The notes under the pieces: generated by a model
What the model was told of the DNA's origin: nothing
Seen by the model: the letters and a program-made list of their open reading frames with translations, nothing else
Databases searched by the model: none
Part shown: in pieces, positions 1-10,823 of the stretch
How positions within the stretch are numbered: the first letter of the stretch is position 1
Layout: each line of letters begins with the position of its first letter
Position numbers and translations under genes: made by a program
NCBI GenBank assembly: GCA_021397835.1
Contig: JAJFZO010000094.1
Span: 6,486,001 to 6,550,000 of the forward strand
Reading direction: 5' to 3'
Length of the DNA stretch: 64,000 nt
Source: Moringa oleifera
Taxonomy: Eukaryota; Streptophyta; Magnoliopsida; Brassicales; Moringaceae

Positions 1-212
1 TTAAAAACAGGTTCAAAATCAAGTCAATACAATCAAATTCCAGGGTCAATGATATGACCTATACTTTTAGCTTACAAAGCCCAAACACCGCAAGCCCTCA
101 ATGAAAAGTGGAGCAAATTACAAAATTGACTTCAAAGCAATACTAGATTCATATGCACATGTTTTCATGCATATGTATGTATTCACTGGGGAGAAAGACA
201 GAGAGGATATAC
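1..212 (-). other. Intron of the UFD2 gene, running off the window edge
   Basis: The donor (GTATAT in minus orientation) lies at 212 downward, directly after exon 5 of the E4 gene. No coding frame with family similarity is visible before the edge. Confidence 0.75.
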
Positions 213-3200
213 CCTGAGTATCTGAGCTTCATAACAAAGCTTTTCCTGTGAGTACAACTCTATTTCTTTCTCAAGTCGAGATATATCAAGCTCTAGTTGT
301 GCAGAAGGCACCTGCCCTTGCATGGATTTTAACGTAGAGAGAGTATCTTCACATCTCGAAATGTCCTAGATGGAGAAAAAATATGAAACAACAGAGAAAG
401 AGAAAATGATTTCATTGTTATGTCATACATGAAAATACAAAAGAAAAGAAGAAATTTATTAGGATATAAAAATTACAATATCACAAATGATTCACTCAAA
501 AAAAAAAAAAGAAATCAACAAAAGGAAGTCACCATTTATAGGGCCACTTTATGGTGGAAAACTTGTATCATTCCTAAACCATGAAAAGCTAGAGACAGAA
601 GAGGGCTACTTACATGTCTATATGGTTATTACCCAAATAGACTTTATGTATGTATTACCTGAACAAGATGTTTAAAGTCAGAAAACGCTTTTAACAGGCC
701 CAGGTTGAGAATCCTAGCAGTCATAAAGAAGCATTCACAAATAAACGGGTACTTGGAAGTTGGTTTTGCATTTTGAAGAGAAGGACCAGAAGCACTGCTG
801 CCAGAGCTAGTGGCTTCTTGAGATTGTAGCAACCGATTTTCAGCATCACTATGCTGTCTAGAGCTGTCAGTTTTCACAGGATTATCTTTAACAATCCACT
901 CGGCAACTTCTTCTGATGACGCGTGTAGCGCAGTCAACCCTCTAAGATAGTTCATAAACAACAGCTATCAGAAAGATATCCAAACTGGCATAGAATCAGT
1001 GTCTAGGGAACAGACAGTCCTCACCTTAAATCTAAGCGGTTACTGTAGAACACATACTTTGGATCAATTTTATCCCTTTTTGTTAAATTTGTATCTAAAA
1101 ATGGCTCACAGAGTCGAAGCATGACTGCACTGAGGCTGACAAACATGCCTGAACTGGCACAAGATATAGGATCAACCTGTCAAACATGTTATATATAAGG
1201 CAGTTAATGGCTGTTGAAGTAACCACAGAAATATAATTAGCAGGTCAATGAAAAAAAACCATTTAAAAAGTAAAATATAGATTTGAATTATAATATTTGA
1301 CTTGGAGAAAACAATCATGTGAATTGGCATAAATTGGCTAATTAAATCCCCACTGAATTGACACGTTCTAACTGAACCAAAGAAGAGTGGGACGAAAGTG
1401 CAACATGCCATACCTGTATATGGGCCCTTGATGAGTTTTTATTGATCACCTCGGCAAGGTACTCAAGAACATTCTCGCGGGTGTCAGTATTTTTAAGAAG
1501 CGAGAGAAGTACTTCTCCAAGACCATCATATAAATTATTCATGACAGTTTTAATTGTGGTGAATGATGATAATAAATCAGCCGGACGACGAGTTGATGCT
1601 TCAGAGAAACACTGCTGCCTGATATTTCAAAAGACAAACAATTATTAGCATTAGTTAGATAATCCATGTACTACATTCCCCTACGATCAGTTTCCAAATC
1701 AACTTCAATCTGAGCCAAGGGCGCTCCTGGGAACCTGAGATGATGTCAATGTTATAAATCTTTTCCTTGCATATATCTTTTAATCCTTTTTAGACTGCTA
1801 AAGAAAATACCAACCTCAAGACTTAATATTTCACTCCTTTTACTAAAGGTACTAAAATGCCTATGCCCATCAAAGCTTATACAAGTCATTGCCAGGACGG
1901 TTCATTCAAAAGGTGGGAGCTTTGTCTCATCATTCACAACCAGCACAAATCATTACAATTGCAAGTATGCAAGTCTCCAAGGAAGTTGAGATGACTCCCC
2001 TCAAGTAGCACACAACTTGGAATATGCCCAAAAGAACTTAAGAAAAGGAATGAGAAATTGTGATTATTTATACTTCATTCACTCCAAATTAAGACATGAA
2101 GCTCTCTAACTAATTATCTAAGTCATAAGCCATTACTTAATTTACAATGGCAGTCATTCTATACAGTCAGTCACAAATGAAGGGTATAAATTCACTGGGT
2201 CCTTCAGTAATGAAGGAAAACATTCAAGAATTTTATCTCTTTTCTGTTCCTAATTCTTAAACGTTAGAAAGAAAACATAGCTCAATCAAACATGGCCGGT
2301 GCAAAAGCATAATAGAAGGGAAAAAGGAATCTGTAAAAGCATGAAAACAAAGAGGGCTCTAATTTACACTCACCCAACATCAGGCTGGCTTTTGAAGATG
2401 GTATGATCAGGTAGAGCACTGACATGAAAAAAAGGGCCCAAAATACTAGTCATCTCAATAACCCGCCCATTCAAGTACACCCCCTTCGGAATCCACCAAG
2501 GATGATTAACCAGCGACTTAGCTCCAGCTGGAAAACTAACCAAGAACAACAACGCCCTCAATGGCCGCTGGAAATCCCCTAAAGCTGAAACCTTCAACAC
2601 ACTGCCCCTCAGGTCCTCGTACAACCCCTTCAGTATTGGGTCCAAGCTATCAAAATCCGAATCCCTAAAGAACTCGTCCAAAAATCCCGGCGGGCACTGT
2701 ATTCCTCCACTGCCACTGCTACTGCTACTACCACCAAACCCATCAACCAGCCCAGAGCCGACCTCAGAGAAGAGCAATGGCAACAGCGGCGAAGAAACAT
2801 TAGATTTGTTATCAACACCACCACTCTTATTCGAATTCCCAAACATGTCAGGATTCCCCAGGTGGATCCTGCAGTAAGAAATGGCCAATTTCTTAGCTTG
2901 CTTAGTTATGGATTCCATTTCCAAGCGGAGACTCTTATCCTTCATCGAAGCGATCTTCTTGGACTCCTCGTGCGCTCGGCGGTAGCAGCCGACAAGGTAC
3001 TGGAACGGAGGTTCCGCCGATGGGAAGCTACCGGAGAGCCGATCAATTAGTATTCTCTCCATTAAATCGCCAGAAAGCCTCAAGTCCTTACCTTCGCTGA
3101 GAATCTCCGCCGCGGTCAATTCCAGGTACACGACACGAGAATCTGTTTGCACGGAATCAGTTAAGGTCACCAGGAAGATTTTTCGCAGGATTATATCCTC

Positions 3201-3239
3201 GATTTCTTCCGGTGATCTCTGTGGTCTCTGCGCCGACAT
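213..3239 (-). CDS. UFD2: Ubiquitin conjugation factor E4 (UFD2/PUB1/MUSE3), 5' part only
   Basis: Five coding exons on the minus strand: 3239-2374, 1618-1414, 1176-1025, 941-659 and 365-213. All have GT-AG borders and keep phase, giving the first 553 codons. The rest, including the C-terminal U-box expected in this family of about 1,030-1,040 residues, lies beyond position 1. The start is the ATG at 3239; the frame runs upstream but without an earlier ATG. The N-terminus (MSAQRPQRSPEEIEDIILRK) and blocks such as YCRIHLGNPDMFG and GPFFHVSALPD match plant UFD2. Residues from about 200 enter the Ufd2 core repeat region. The family extends ubiquitin chains on pre-ubiquitinated substrates with CDC48. 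In Arabidopsis, MUSE3 promotes turnover of NLR immune receptors. A Ser/Gly-rich stretch at residues about 185-200 looks like a linker. No damage is seen. Identity is very likely. Confidence 0.93.
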
Positions 3240-4272
3240 GGCTTTCAAGGAAGAAAATCCAGAAAAAAAAAAAGAAAAAGTACTCTGAATCCTAGTCAAG
3301 AGATTTCCTCAGTAAACAGACGGAAAACTTGGGCATGGGAAAGTTAAAAGTTCATGATAGACGCAGAGGGAGATGATGCAGAAGGTTGGAGCACTGCTGC
3401 GAAGAAATGGAACAACTTTGGACTGACATTTGAAGGAAAGGCCCCGCTGGGTTTTAATAGCACCTTGACGAAGTCGTTTTTGCAATATATATAATAAAAT
3501 AAATATTATTTATAGTTCAAAAAATAATAATTCTCTTAATCTTTTGTCTTCAACTTTAAATTTAAATTATCCTTGATCTTTAAATTTTTCCACAAACCCC
3601 AATTTGATTTCAGCAAACTTTTCAACCTTTATCCTGTATAGTAATCCACTGCTTGCTACCGCTGTAGGATCCTGTGTTCCCACCAGTAACAGCTCCCTGT
3701 TTCATTGTTGATGATATGACCGCCATTCTCATCAAATTTTCAGATTTTTAAAGTAATTCTTATGATAAAACACTTCAAAAATCTTTAATTCAGTCATATA
3801 ATACCGCTTCGAGCTTTCCTTGAGGTCATACAGACATGACTGTTTCCAGTTCTTGTATAACAAGCACAATGTTTTGTTATGAATGGTCTGAATACAGCCT
3901 GTTGAAAATTTCCAGGCCAAATTCTGGATTCAGGCACATCCAGAGCATTCAAAATTACTGGTGATAACATGATCATCTCATGGTGTTTGCACAAAAGGCT
4001 TCAGATACTAACACAACTTGGATGTCATACACAAGTAGAAGCAGCCAAAATGGAAATCACATAAGCTGCTGCCACCTGAAAACAAAAAAAGAAAAGTGCT
4101 TGTCTGACCACCAATGAAAAACCAGATGGCGAGATTAAGGGGAAGAACTAAACCTTGCAAAACTGCAGAAGACTTGTCAACAATTTTTGTTAAAAATTTA
4201 CAAGATCATGTGGTGTTAAGATAAGTTTCACAGATGAATTCAACATTTCTTCGAAACAAATGTCAAAAACTT
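3240..4272. other. UFD2 upstream region and PTEN1 3' flank
   Basis: Bases 3240 to about 3460 should hold the UFD2 leader and core promoter, including an A-rich tract near 3268. About 3480-3620 is AT-rich spacer. About 4020-4272 is probably the 3' untranslated region of the PTEN1 gene on the same strand. Short open frames here have no recognisable similarity. Confidence 0.5.
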
Positions 4273-7200
4273 TCAGGGACTGTCTCTTAAATCATCATCA
4301 TCTTTGTCGGAAGGCACAATTGTACACTTGGGGTTAGCAGGACCGAATAGCAACTCCACGCAGAAAGCAGGGCCGCATATTGATCTGCCTTTGCTCCCAA
4401 CTTTATCCAGATCCCTTATAGTAAACTGCAGGGTTTCAGCAAAAACCACAACTTTTATTAAAGCATGCAATAGAAAACGGCGGATGGCACTTTCTTTCTT
4501 TCTCTGCATTAAGGGAGTTAACAGCCGAAGAAAACATGTAAAGGCTGTTGAGAAGGCATGTAAGTACCTGTAGCATGCTGTTGCTAATAAAAGCTGTATT
4601 GAAACATGCATAAAAGAGGCGGCCACCGATCATCTTTTGGTAGAATATGATGCGTACGTCTCCACTGACCTGTCCAAACAAGTAGAGTCTGTGTAATACT
4701 TTTGATCCAGACATTAGAGACACGTATGAGATCACTAGGAAACTCCCCAGAATCCTGAATGTTCTTCATGATGTTTTCAGATAATCCCCCAAGATGGAGA
4801 CATTCACAATCCCAACCCTGCAGGGACATGCAAATAAGACAGAAATCTGTGCAGTAACTTACTTGAACAGGTTTTTCGAAATAATAGTCAAGACAAGTCT
4901 TCTGGTAGATCACTGAACTCTCTGTGTCCATTTGAACAACAACATGAGGCTCTTCTTTTTCTGATTTCTCCCCTTCTTCATCACCATCGATGAAAGAAAA
5001 GTAGTACCTAGGGCTGGGGTTTCTGTGACAGCCTTTCTTAATTTGCCTGCAGCAACTCTTGGTAACCTCCACTGGTGGGCGGTATAGTTGATCAGGAACC
5101 TGTGAAACAAAAGTGAAAATTTCTTATGAGTTCTTGTTTCTTTTTTTCTCTTTAAGAAAATATATCAAAGGCGTATTTTTAAGTTTGCCTTGAAAAAACA
5201 ACTAAACTTTCCATGGAAACAACTGCATATTGAGTTCAAGAAATGAAAAACAAAAAAAAAAAAAAAAAAGTGAAGTTATGTTAGGAAGCCTGAGCCTAGA
5301 TATTTCCACTCAATTCATTTGGACCCATTCACCTCTTGCAGTTCTGAGATTACAAAAAAAACTGAATTGATGTTCACTGTGTCATAAAGCCTAATTCGCC
5401 GCAATTCTCTGCTGCACTGTTGGGGTAATCCAATCTCTGGAGGTCCATTTTCAGATCCCCTGGGAAAAGAAACTATTTTCCCCCAGTACCCCACATAACG
5501 ACGTTGGCTTGGTATTGACACCTGTTCAGAACAAGCACAATGATTGTTAATTAGTTGAACTAAAACCATGGACGATATACTATCCTTCACATAATTTGAA
5601 TCAGTGAAAGTCTAAGTAATTAACACGAGAAAGGTACCAACTGAATAAAGAAAAGCAGAAGAACAAAGAAGATTAAATGCAGTCGTTGCAAGAGTTTTAT
5701 GCAAGAAAATGGTGTTCTTTAAGGCAGATCCTCAACAATTTCATAAAATTTCTAGAGGGGCCACTGTTTCCAACTTTTTGTAACTCTGATTTCTGTTCCA
5801 GTCGGTCTAGGTCACTTAATATGCCATTCTGTCAAAACCTATGAATTCGAAAATTCAGATGATCTTATTCATAATATTTAACATATTTGTACTGATTTCA
5901 ACTAAACCAAAACTTTTATCTTAAACAGTTGTTACATTGCCACACTTGCTTTTTGGTGCTTTAATCAGTTCATATCTGAACTATGCTTCTTTATCTTGAA
6001 CCTTTTTGATAAGTGAATATTATCAAAAATGTCAAGAGGGAACAACCAAGTACACAACGGTACAGTTTGGTCTTTAATGAGCCATATATAATGTGTCCAA
6101 ACCATATCCAGTACCACCTTCAACCTCTTCAGGACATCTTCACTTTTTCGATTTTTTCCAGTTTCATCTTGTCTTGTCTAGATACTCAATCTCAGCACCA
6201 TAAAACAGACAGACCTCCATCTACGCATAATGACAGATATCATGATTCCTGAGAGCTACCCACAAACTGACAGAACCAGCAGAGGCGCTGTGAGATCCCT
6301 AGCATTTTTTAGAATACCTGAAATTGGAAATGAAACATTGAAGAGGAACTCAGATGCATAATGCTTCAGTAAGCCAGCTCTGAGTATTTTTTTATTTTCA
6401 TACCTAACTTTGAATCTCTTCTGCAACTGAAAACTAGAAACAAATGTTATGTAGCATCTTTTGCCTTATCCCAACATACAGAGCTTTGCCACCATCAAAT
6501 TCATTAAATTTTCAATCAAAATATTTTGGCTGTTTCCAGTCATTCCTACCAATGAATGATTTTTAACTTCTAACTTTCTTTCCAATCAAGTCAACAGGTT
6601 GGGTTGAAAGAAAGTGGTGGGCACTGGACTTCTTTATGAGCTACCATCATGTTCACAATGCATTTCAATTTGTTATTGTGATATCTACTGACTTACTCCT
6701 TCATTGTTAGTAGTTCGTTTATATGCATACGTCTGCAGAGCCTCTTCAGCTGACATGCCACTATAAACAAGATAGGCACATACCATTAAGCCTGTCCTAC
6801 CTTTTCCTGCCTGCAAAACTCAAATGAGACACAAAAAGGTCAAAACATGATTTAATTTAATCAACAAAATTTGATACAGCACTAAAATCCAATGTTCAAG
6901 CTATCCACATATCTATATGATATTCGATGATCCCACCATTCCATATAGAAATATGTAAGCAGTGGTCTCTCCAATCACCATTCAACGGTATGATTCTGCC
7001 TTATTTTAACATAAATGAAAAGAGGGAGACACATATATCCCTCGTTGTAGTAATAACAGGCAGAACTCCTTGTTATTGGGTGGATGAATGAAAAACACAA
7101 CTTGAGATACCAACTTTAAATCATTATTGCAAACATAAATCATAGAAAGATGACTTGAAATATCCATTATGATATCAGCTAAGCAACAGTGTTTTTGTAC

Positions 7201-8619
7201 TTCATTATTGAATACATCATGACCTTGATAGGGTTTAGTTTTTCTTATTACTTGATGACATAAGAACTTGAGCGGAAAATATCAACTAAGCATCACTGAA
7301 CATTGTAAAAGATGAATCATGCAGGAAACCAAACAAATTGTGTAGGAGGGTTTGCAAGTTATTACCATGCAGTGCACAACTGCAATGTTTTTTGGATCGT
7401 GGGATAGCCATGAATGCACATTCTCACAGAAAAGTTTGATCATATGAAGAGATGGGACATGATTGTCATCAAAAGGAAAGTTTTCCACACGACCATGAAA
7501 ATGTCCTGGATCATAAGTTTCCTCTATACAAAGATTATAGATCTGCAAAACACCACCAAAGAGATATTAGGTATGTTAATAGACATTCTGCAAAGGACAC
7601 AAACAAATAGAAAAACATAGGCAGATAGCTTTTTACACCATTTTGCTTCATGACTAGCGCTATTATAGCTTTTTACACCATTTTGCTTCATGACTAGCGC
7701 TATTCTCCATAACTCTTCAAGATAATAATTACTAAAGCGTAAAAAATGAAGAACCAACCCCTTAATAGAAAGAATGGAGTAAAAATAACAGGAAAAAAGA
7801 TCAATTAGGCAACAGTGTCACTATCTCACATCATTATTATAGTAATTAATTCCATTTTGCTTCATGCTGAAGGTTTGCCTACATAGCCATTCAGATATGT
7901 ACTTGATAGCATAGACACCTGGTACACTAGCAACAGAGCCATAAGAAACAGAAGATAGTAGGATAAGGGCTGCCATCTTCTTTTCTTTTTTACTTTGTTA
8001 GGGGAAGAGATAGGGGGGCGGGGAGGAAGACAGAAGGCCATTGGACTTGTTATAACCATCCACTCAGCCATATTTACAAAATAAAGAATTTTCTACAACC
8101 TTATCAATATAAATGCCAACAAGAGAAGGATGAAATAGAAAGAAAAGAAAAGGCCAGGTATGCAGTTGCTTTAACTTCATAATTTTGGTGTATCTTGGTA
8201 GAAAAAGATCTATGAAAAATCCAATACATTCAATATGTACAGCTATTAGAAGATCAATATATAGTTCGGAAATGGACAGACCTCTATGGCATATGACAAG
8301 ACATAGTAGGTGTGTTCATGGAATGAAAATACACCTTATAATGCCCTGGATGTCTCATGTCAAGCACAGACTTGACCTGCCAGAGGGGGTTACGGTACAT
8401 TGCCCGCATGCGTTCTGCAGGAAATGACATTGCCAATAAACGATCTGTGATATATGACATGTCAAGATCATAACCACCAACAAGCAATCGTCTCCTTTTC
8501 TTGGACACCAAACTACGAATGTAAGAACTTTTTGTGAGAGAACTCAACAACCGAAGATGGGCACGGATTAAAGCTGTGTTTTCAGCCTTTGCAGGCCCCT
8601 TTGAAAGTTTGAACCCCAT
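4273..8619 (-). CDS. PTEN1: PTEN-type phosphatidylinositol 3-phosphatase / dual-specificity phosphatase
   Basis: Seven coding exons: 8619-8335, 7542-7366, 6810-6697, 5521-5333, 5099-4863, 4669-4568 and 4425-4273. Every intron is phase 0, giving 418 aa, close to the 412 aa of Arabidopsis PTEN1 and shorter than the PTEN2 class of about 600. The catalytic P-loop is HCMAGKGRTG, with nucleophile Cys153 and Arg159. It is split by intron 2 between Met154 and Ala155. The upstream DDNHVPSL segment supplies the conserved acidic (D) loop. Exons 4-7 form the C2-like domain, and the protein ends in an acidic tail. PTEN removes the 3-phosphate from phosphoinositides at membranes. Arabidopsis PTEN1 is pollen-expressed and linked to autophagy in pollen. 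A spliced leader is likely upstream (see 9925-10270). I see no frameshift or missing catalytic residue. Confidence 0.95.
7625..7704. repeat. Perfect 40-bp tandem duplication in PTEN1 intron 1
   Basis: Two adjacent copies of the same 40-bp unit, 7625-7664 and 7665-7704. Identity suggests a recent slippage or unequal-exchange event. A shorter related piece (about 12 bp around the cattttgcttcat core) recurs near 7855. Confidence 0.95.
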
Positions 8620-9924
8620 TTAGTTGGTCCAACAGGGTACTTAGTAGATGATAAGGTACCTGTAACAAATGATGGAAAGTTACATCTCAATTTAAAACTC
8701 TAAAAGCCAATTGCAAAAAAGTACTTATCTTTTTCATAGGAACACTTCTGAAGCGTTCCCCTCAAAACTAAGAAAATTTATGAATTAACCTCTTCAAAAA
8801 CTAATTGTTCTTTTAAAGCACAAAACCAGATCTATGAGTATGCAACTTTTAAGAGATCAACAAATATCTTGCGACAGCTTTTGAAGCTATGAGAGGTTTC
8901 ACAAGTGATGTAGCCAGAACTGCAAATTAACTTGACCAACAACTTCACGAATTTGTCCAGTATGTGGATGTTCTTGAGCATAAAGCAAAATGATGTCCTT
9001 CATATCAACCATTTTCTTTCTCTTTGTACCTTTTATGTTAGGTTACCAGCCTGAATGCACACTGTCCAATCAAGAAAGAGGACACCATTAATAACCATGC
9101 ACACTAACATGCAGCACCTGAGCAATATGCTCTCTATTGCCATTATGGCCCATTTAATCATAGCAACCAAAATTCTGCTGTAAGAGGTTAGTTCAATTCG
9201 AGCAACATCAGTAATTAGTTCAATTCGAGCAACATCAGTCATCTACCCCACAAGGGAAGTAAAGAGCAGACGCAAGTAATTTCAGTTTTGCTTCATATGT
9301 CCATATAATCGTTAGCTGCTGTTCATCAGATAGCTTGTTCCAAATAAAATATCACCTCATTGCTTCAACAGAATCTAGCTATACCCTCTGATTCACTGCT
9401 CCTTCATAGCATCACCATGGGGTTAATGATGCTGTACCTTATAACCTAAGCCAAATCACCCAACAAGTATTTCAATAATTCCAAGTAGAAAATATTAGGT
9501 TCTTTGCAGTTCTGCTGAACATATTCAAGTATCTCCCCAAGACAATTGTCCCTTAGCTCTGATAGCTTCATATATCCCTATTAAATTAGGGTAATCCTCA
9601 ATTTTCATTCACAGACTTCCCTTCCATGGAACAGAGCACTGTCAATGTCAAGAACCATCTTTATTCATCAAAATCCCAAGGACATTAAAACACAGACAAC
9701 AACCTGAGTAAACAAAAATTCATCATGATGCTGTACTGTTAGGTAGCTATGATATGTTACATTTCATCGTCAAGAACCCACGAGAAATTTTATTTATGTA
9801 TGTTTGTATATTCGTCTTTACTTTTATCATCTTCCAGGGCTTTTCATAGAAGCAAAACGTCAAACATGAAATAAAGGAAAGAGTTACATATATGTACGAA
9901 CATATGCATGGAAGAACCATGTAC
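8620..9924 (-). other. PTEN1 leader exon 2 (short) and probable leader intron
   Basis: An acceptor (TTTGTTACAG in minus orientation) ends at 8660. This suggests untranslated sequence at 8659-8620 joined to an upstream exon whose donor is at 9924. The intervening 1.26 kb has no family-like coding frame. It contains the 27-bp tandem repeat at 9188-9239. Confidence 0.5.
9188..9239. repeat. 27-bp tandem repeat, two copies
   Basis: A 25-bp unit beginning ttagttcaattcgagc occurs at 9188-9212 and 9215-9239, so the period is 27 bp. It lies inside the predicted PTEN1 leader intron. Confidence 0.93.
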
Positions 9925-10270
9925 CTGTAGAGTTGAACATGAATTAGCTGACTGACTACTGGAAAAATGGAAGCAATTTCTGGGGACCCAAATGAATTCG
10001 GAAAACCCCAGAAAAAGCTAAGGCAACAGAAGCGAAAAGAGAGAGAAAAAAACAAGAATGAGTAAGGGACTCGAGGGGGCAGGAGTTGATGATGAATATC
10101 TTCATGTTCTTGGTTCAGAGAGAGAAAGAGACAGAGAGAGATCGTGTGATGCAATTTTGGGAATCTTTTGCTAAATTTGGAGAGTTCTTTTCCCCCATTT
10201 CTCAGCCCCATGTTTGGAGAGAAACAAGGCTACATTTTAGCTCTCTCTCCCTCTCTGTCTGCATAAGAGG
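9925..10270 (-). promoter_or_regulatory. Probable PTEN1 first leader exon with long upstream ORF
   Basis: In minus orientation this stretch is rich in GA/CT runs like a plant leader and ends in a good donor (CTCTACAG then GTACAT at 9925/9924). If it is spliced to the acceptor at 8660, an upstream ATG at 10211 opens a frame of about 101 codons. That frame stops at 8643-8641, 21 nt before the PTEN1 start codon. The splice is inferred from sequence only. The peptide matches nothing I recognise. Confidence 0.4.
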
Positions 10271-10823
10271 GTAGACTATGAATACACAAACGAACAAAGT
10301 GCTTAACAGAGAAAACAAAAGGGAAGTTTCCCATTAAGAAAGAAAGATATCAAGTGACGGTTGAGATTGGCGGGACTTGTGGGTTTCTTGTGAATTAACT
10401 GACCTTTGAATGCCATGTTTGGAGGATTGTGTTTTGGATTGACCCTCAATCTCAAAGGCCTGACTGCATGTTTTTCTAATTTGTTTTCCATTACTTTGTT
10501 GGGATTATTTAAGAGAAATCTTTTGTAGCTAACTGGCTTAATAAGGAAAGAGCTCTTAAAACTTGCATAGGCAACAATGGCAGGGAAGAAGCAGAAGTGA
10601 TAACAAGGTACCACTGATTATTTCCCAATGGAAGAAACATCCTCAATTCACTGATTATTTCCCAATTGAAGAAACATCCTCAATTCACTAATTACTTCCC
10701 AGAAAAAAATCAAGTTCCATCTATATACAAGTTCCATTATTTTTATGGCGAATTTTCTCTCCAGTCATACAATGAATTTATTCTATAATAGGGCAGACCA
10801 CCCAAAATACACCCAAATGCCTC
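10271..10823. other. Spacer between PTEN1 promoter and CNGC2 3' end
   Basis: It should contain the PTEN1 core promoter near 10280-10500 (minus orientation) and the CNGC2 3' untranslated region near 10700-10823. A 37-bp tandem repeat lies inside it. No gene is recognised. Confidence 0.5.
10612..10700. repeat. 37-bp tandem repeat, about 2.4 copies
   Basis: A unit starting cactgattatttcccaa repeats at 10612, 10649 and 10686. The third copy is partial and diverged. It sits just downstream of the CNGC2 coding end. Confidence 0.92.

Noticed and set aside
4304..4573. 89-codon plus ORF over the last PTEN1 exons
   Set aside because: Antisense of conserved PTEN1 coding sequence and intron 6; no independent support.
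9747..10211. 154-codon minus ORF as a protein-coding gene
   Set aside because: Low-complexity Phe/Ser/Leu-rich peptide arising from GA/CT-rich leader DNA. It is better explained as a leader region with a possible uORF.
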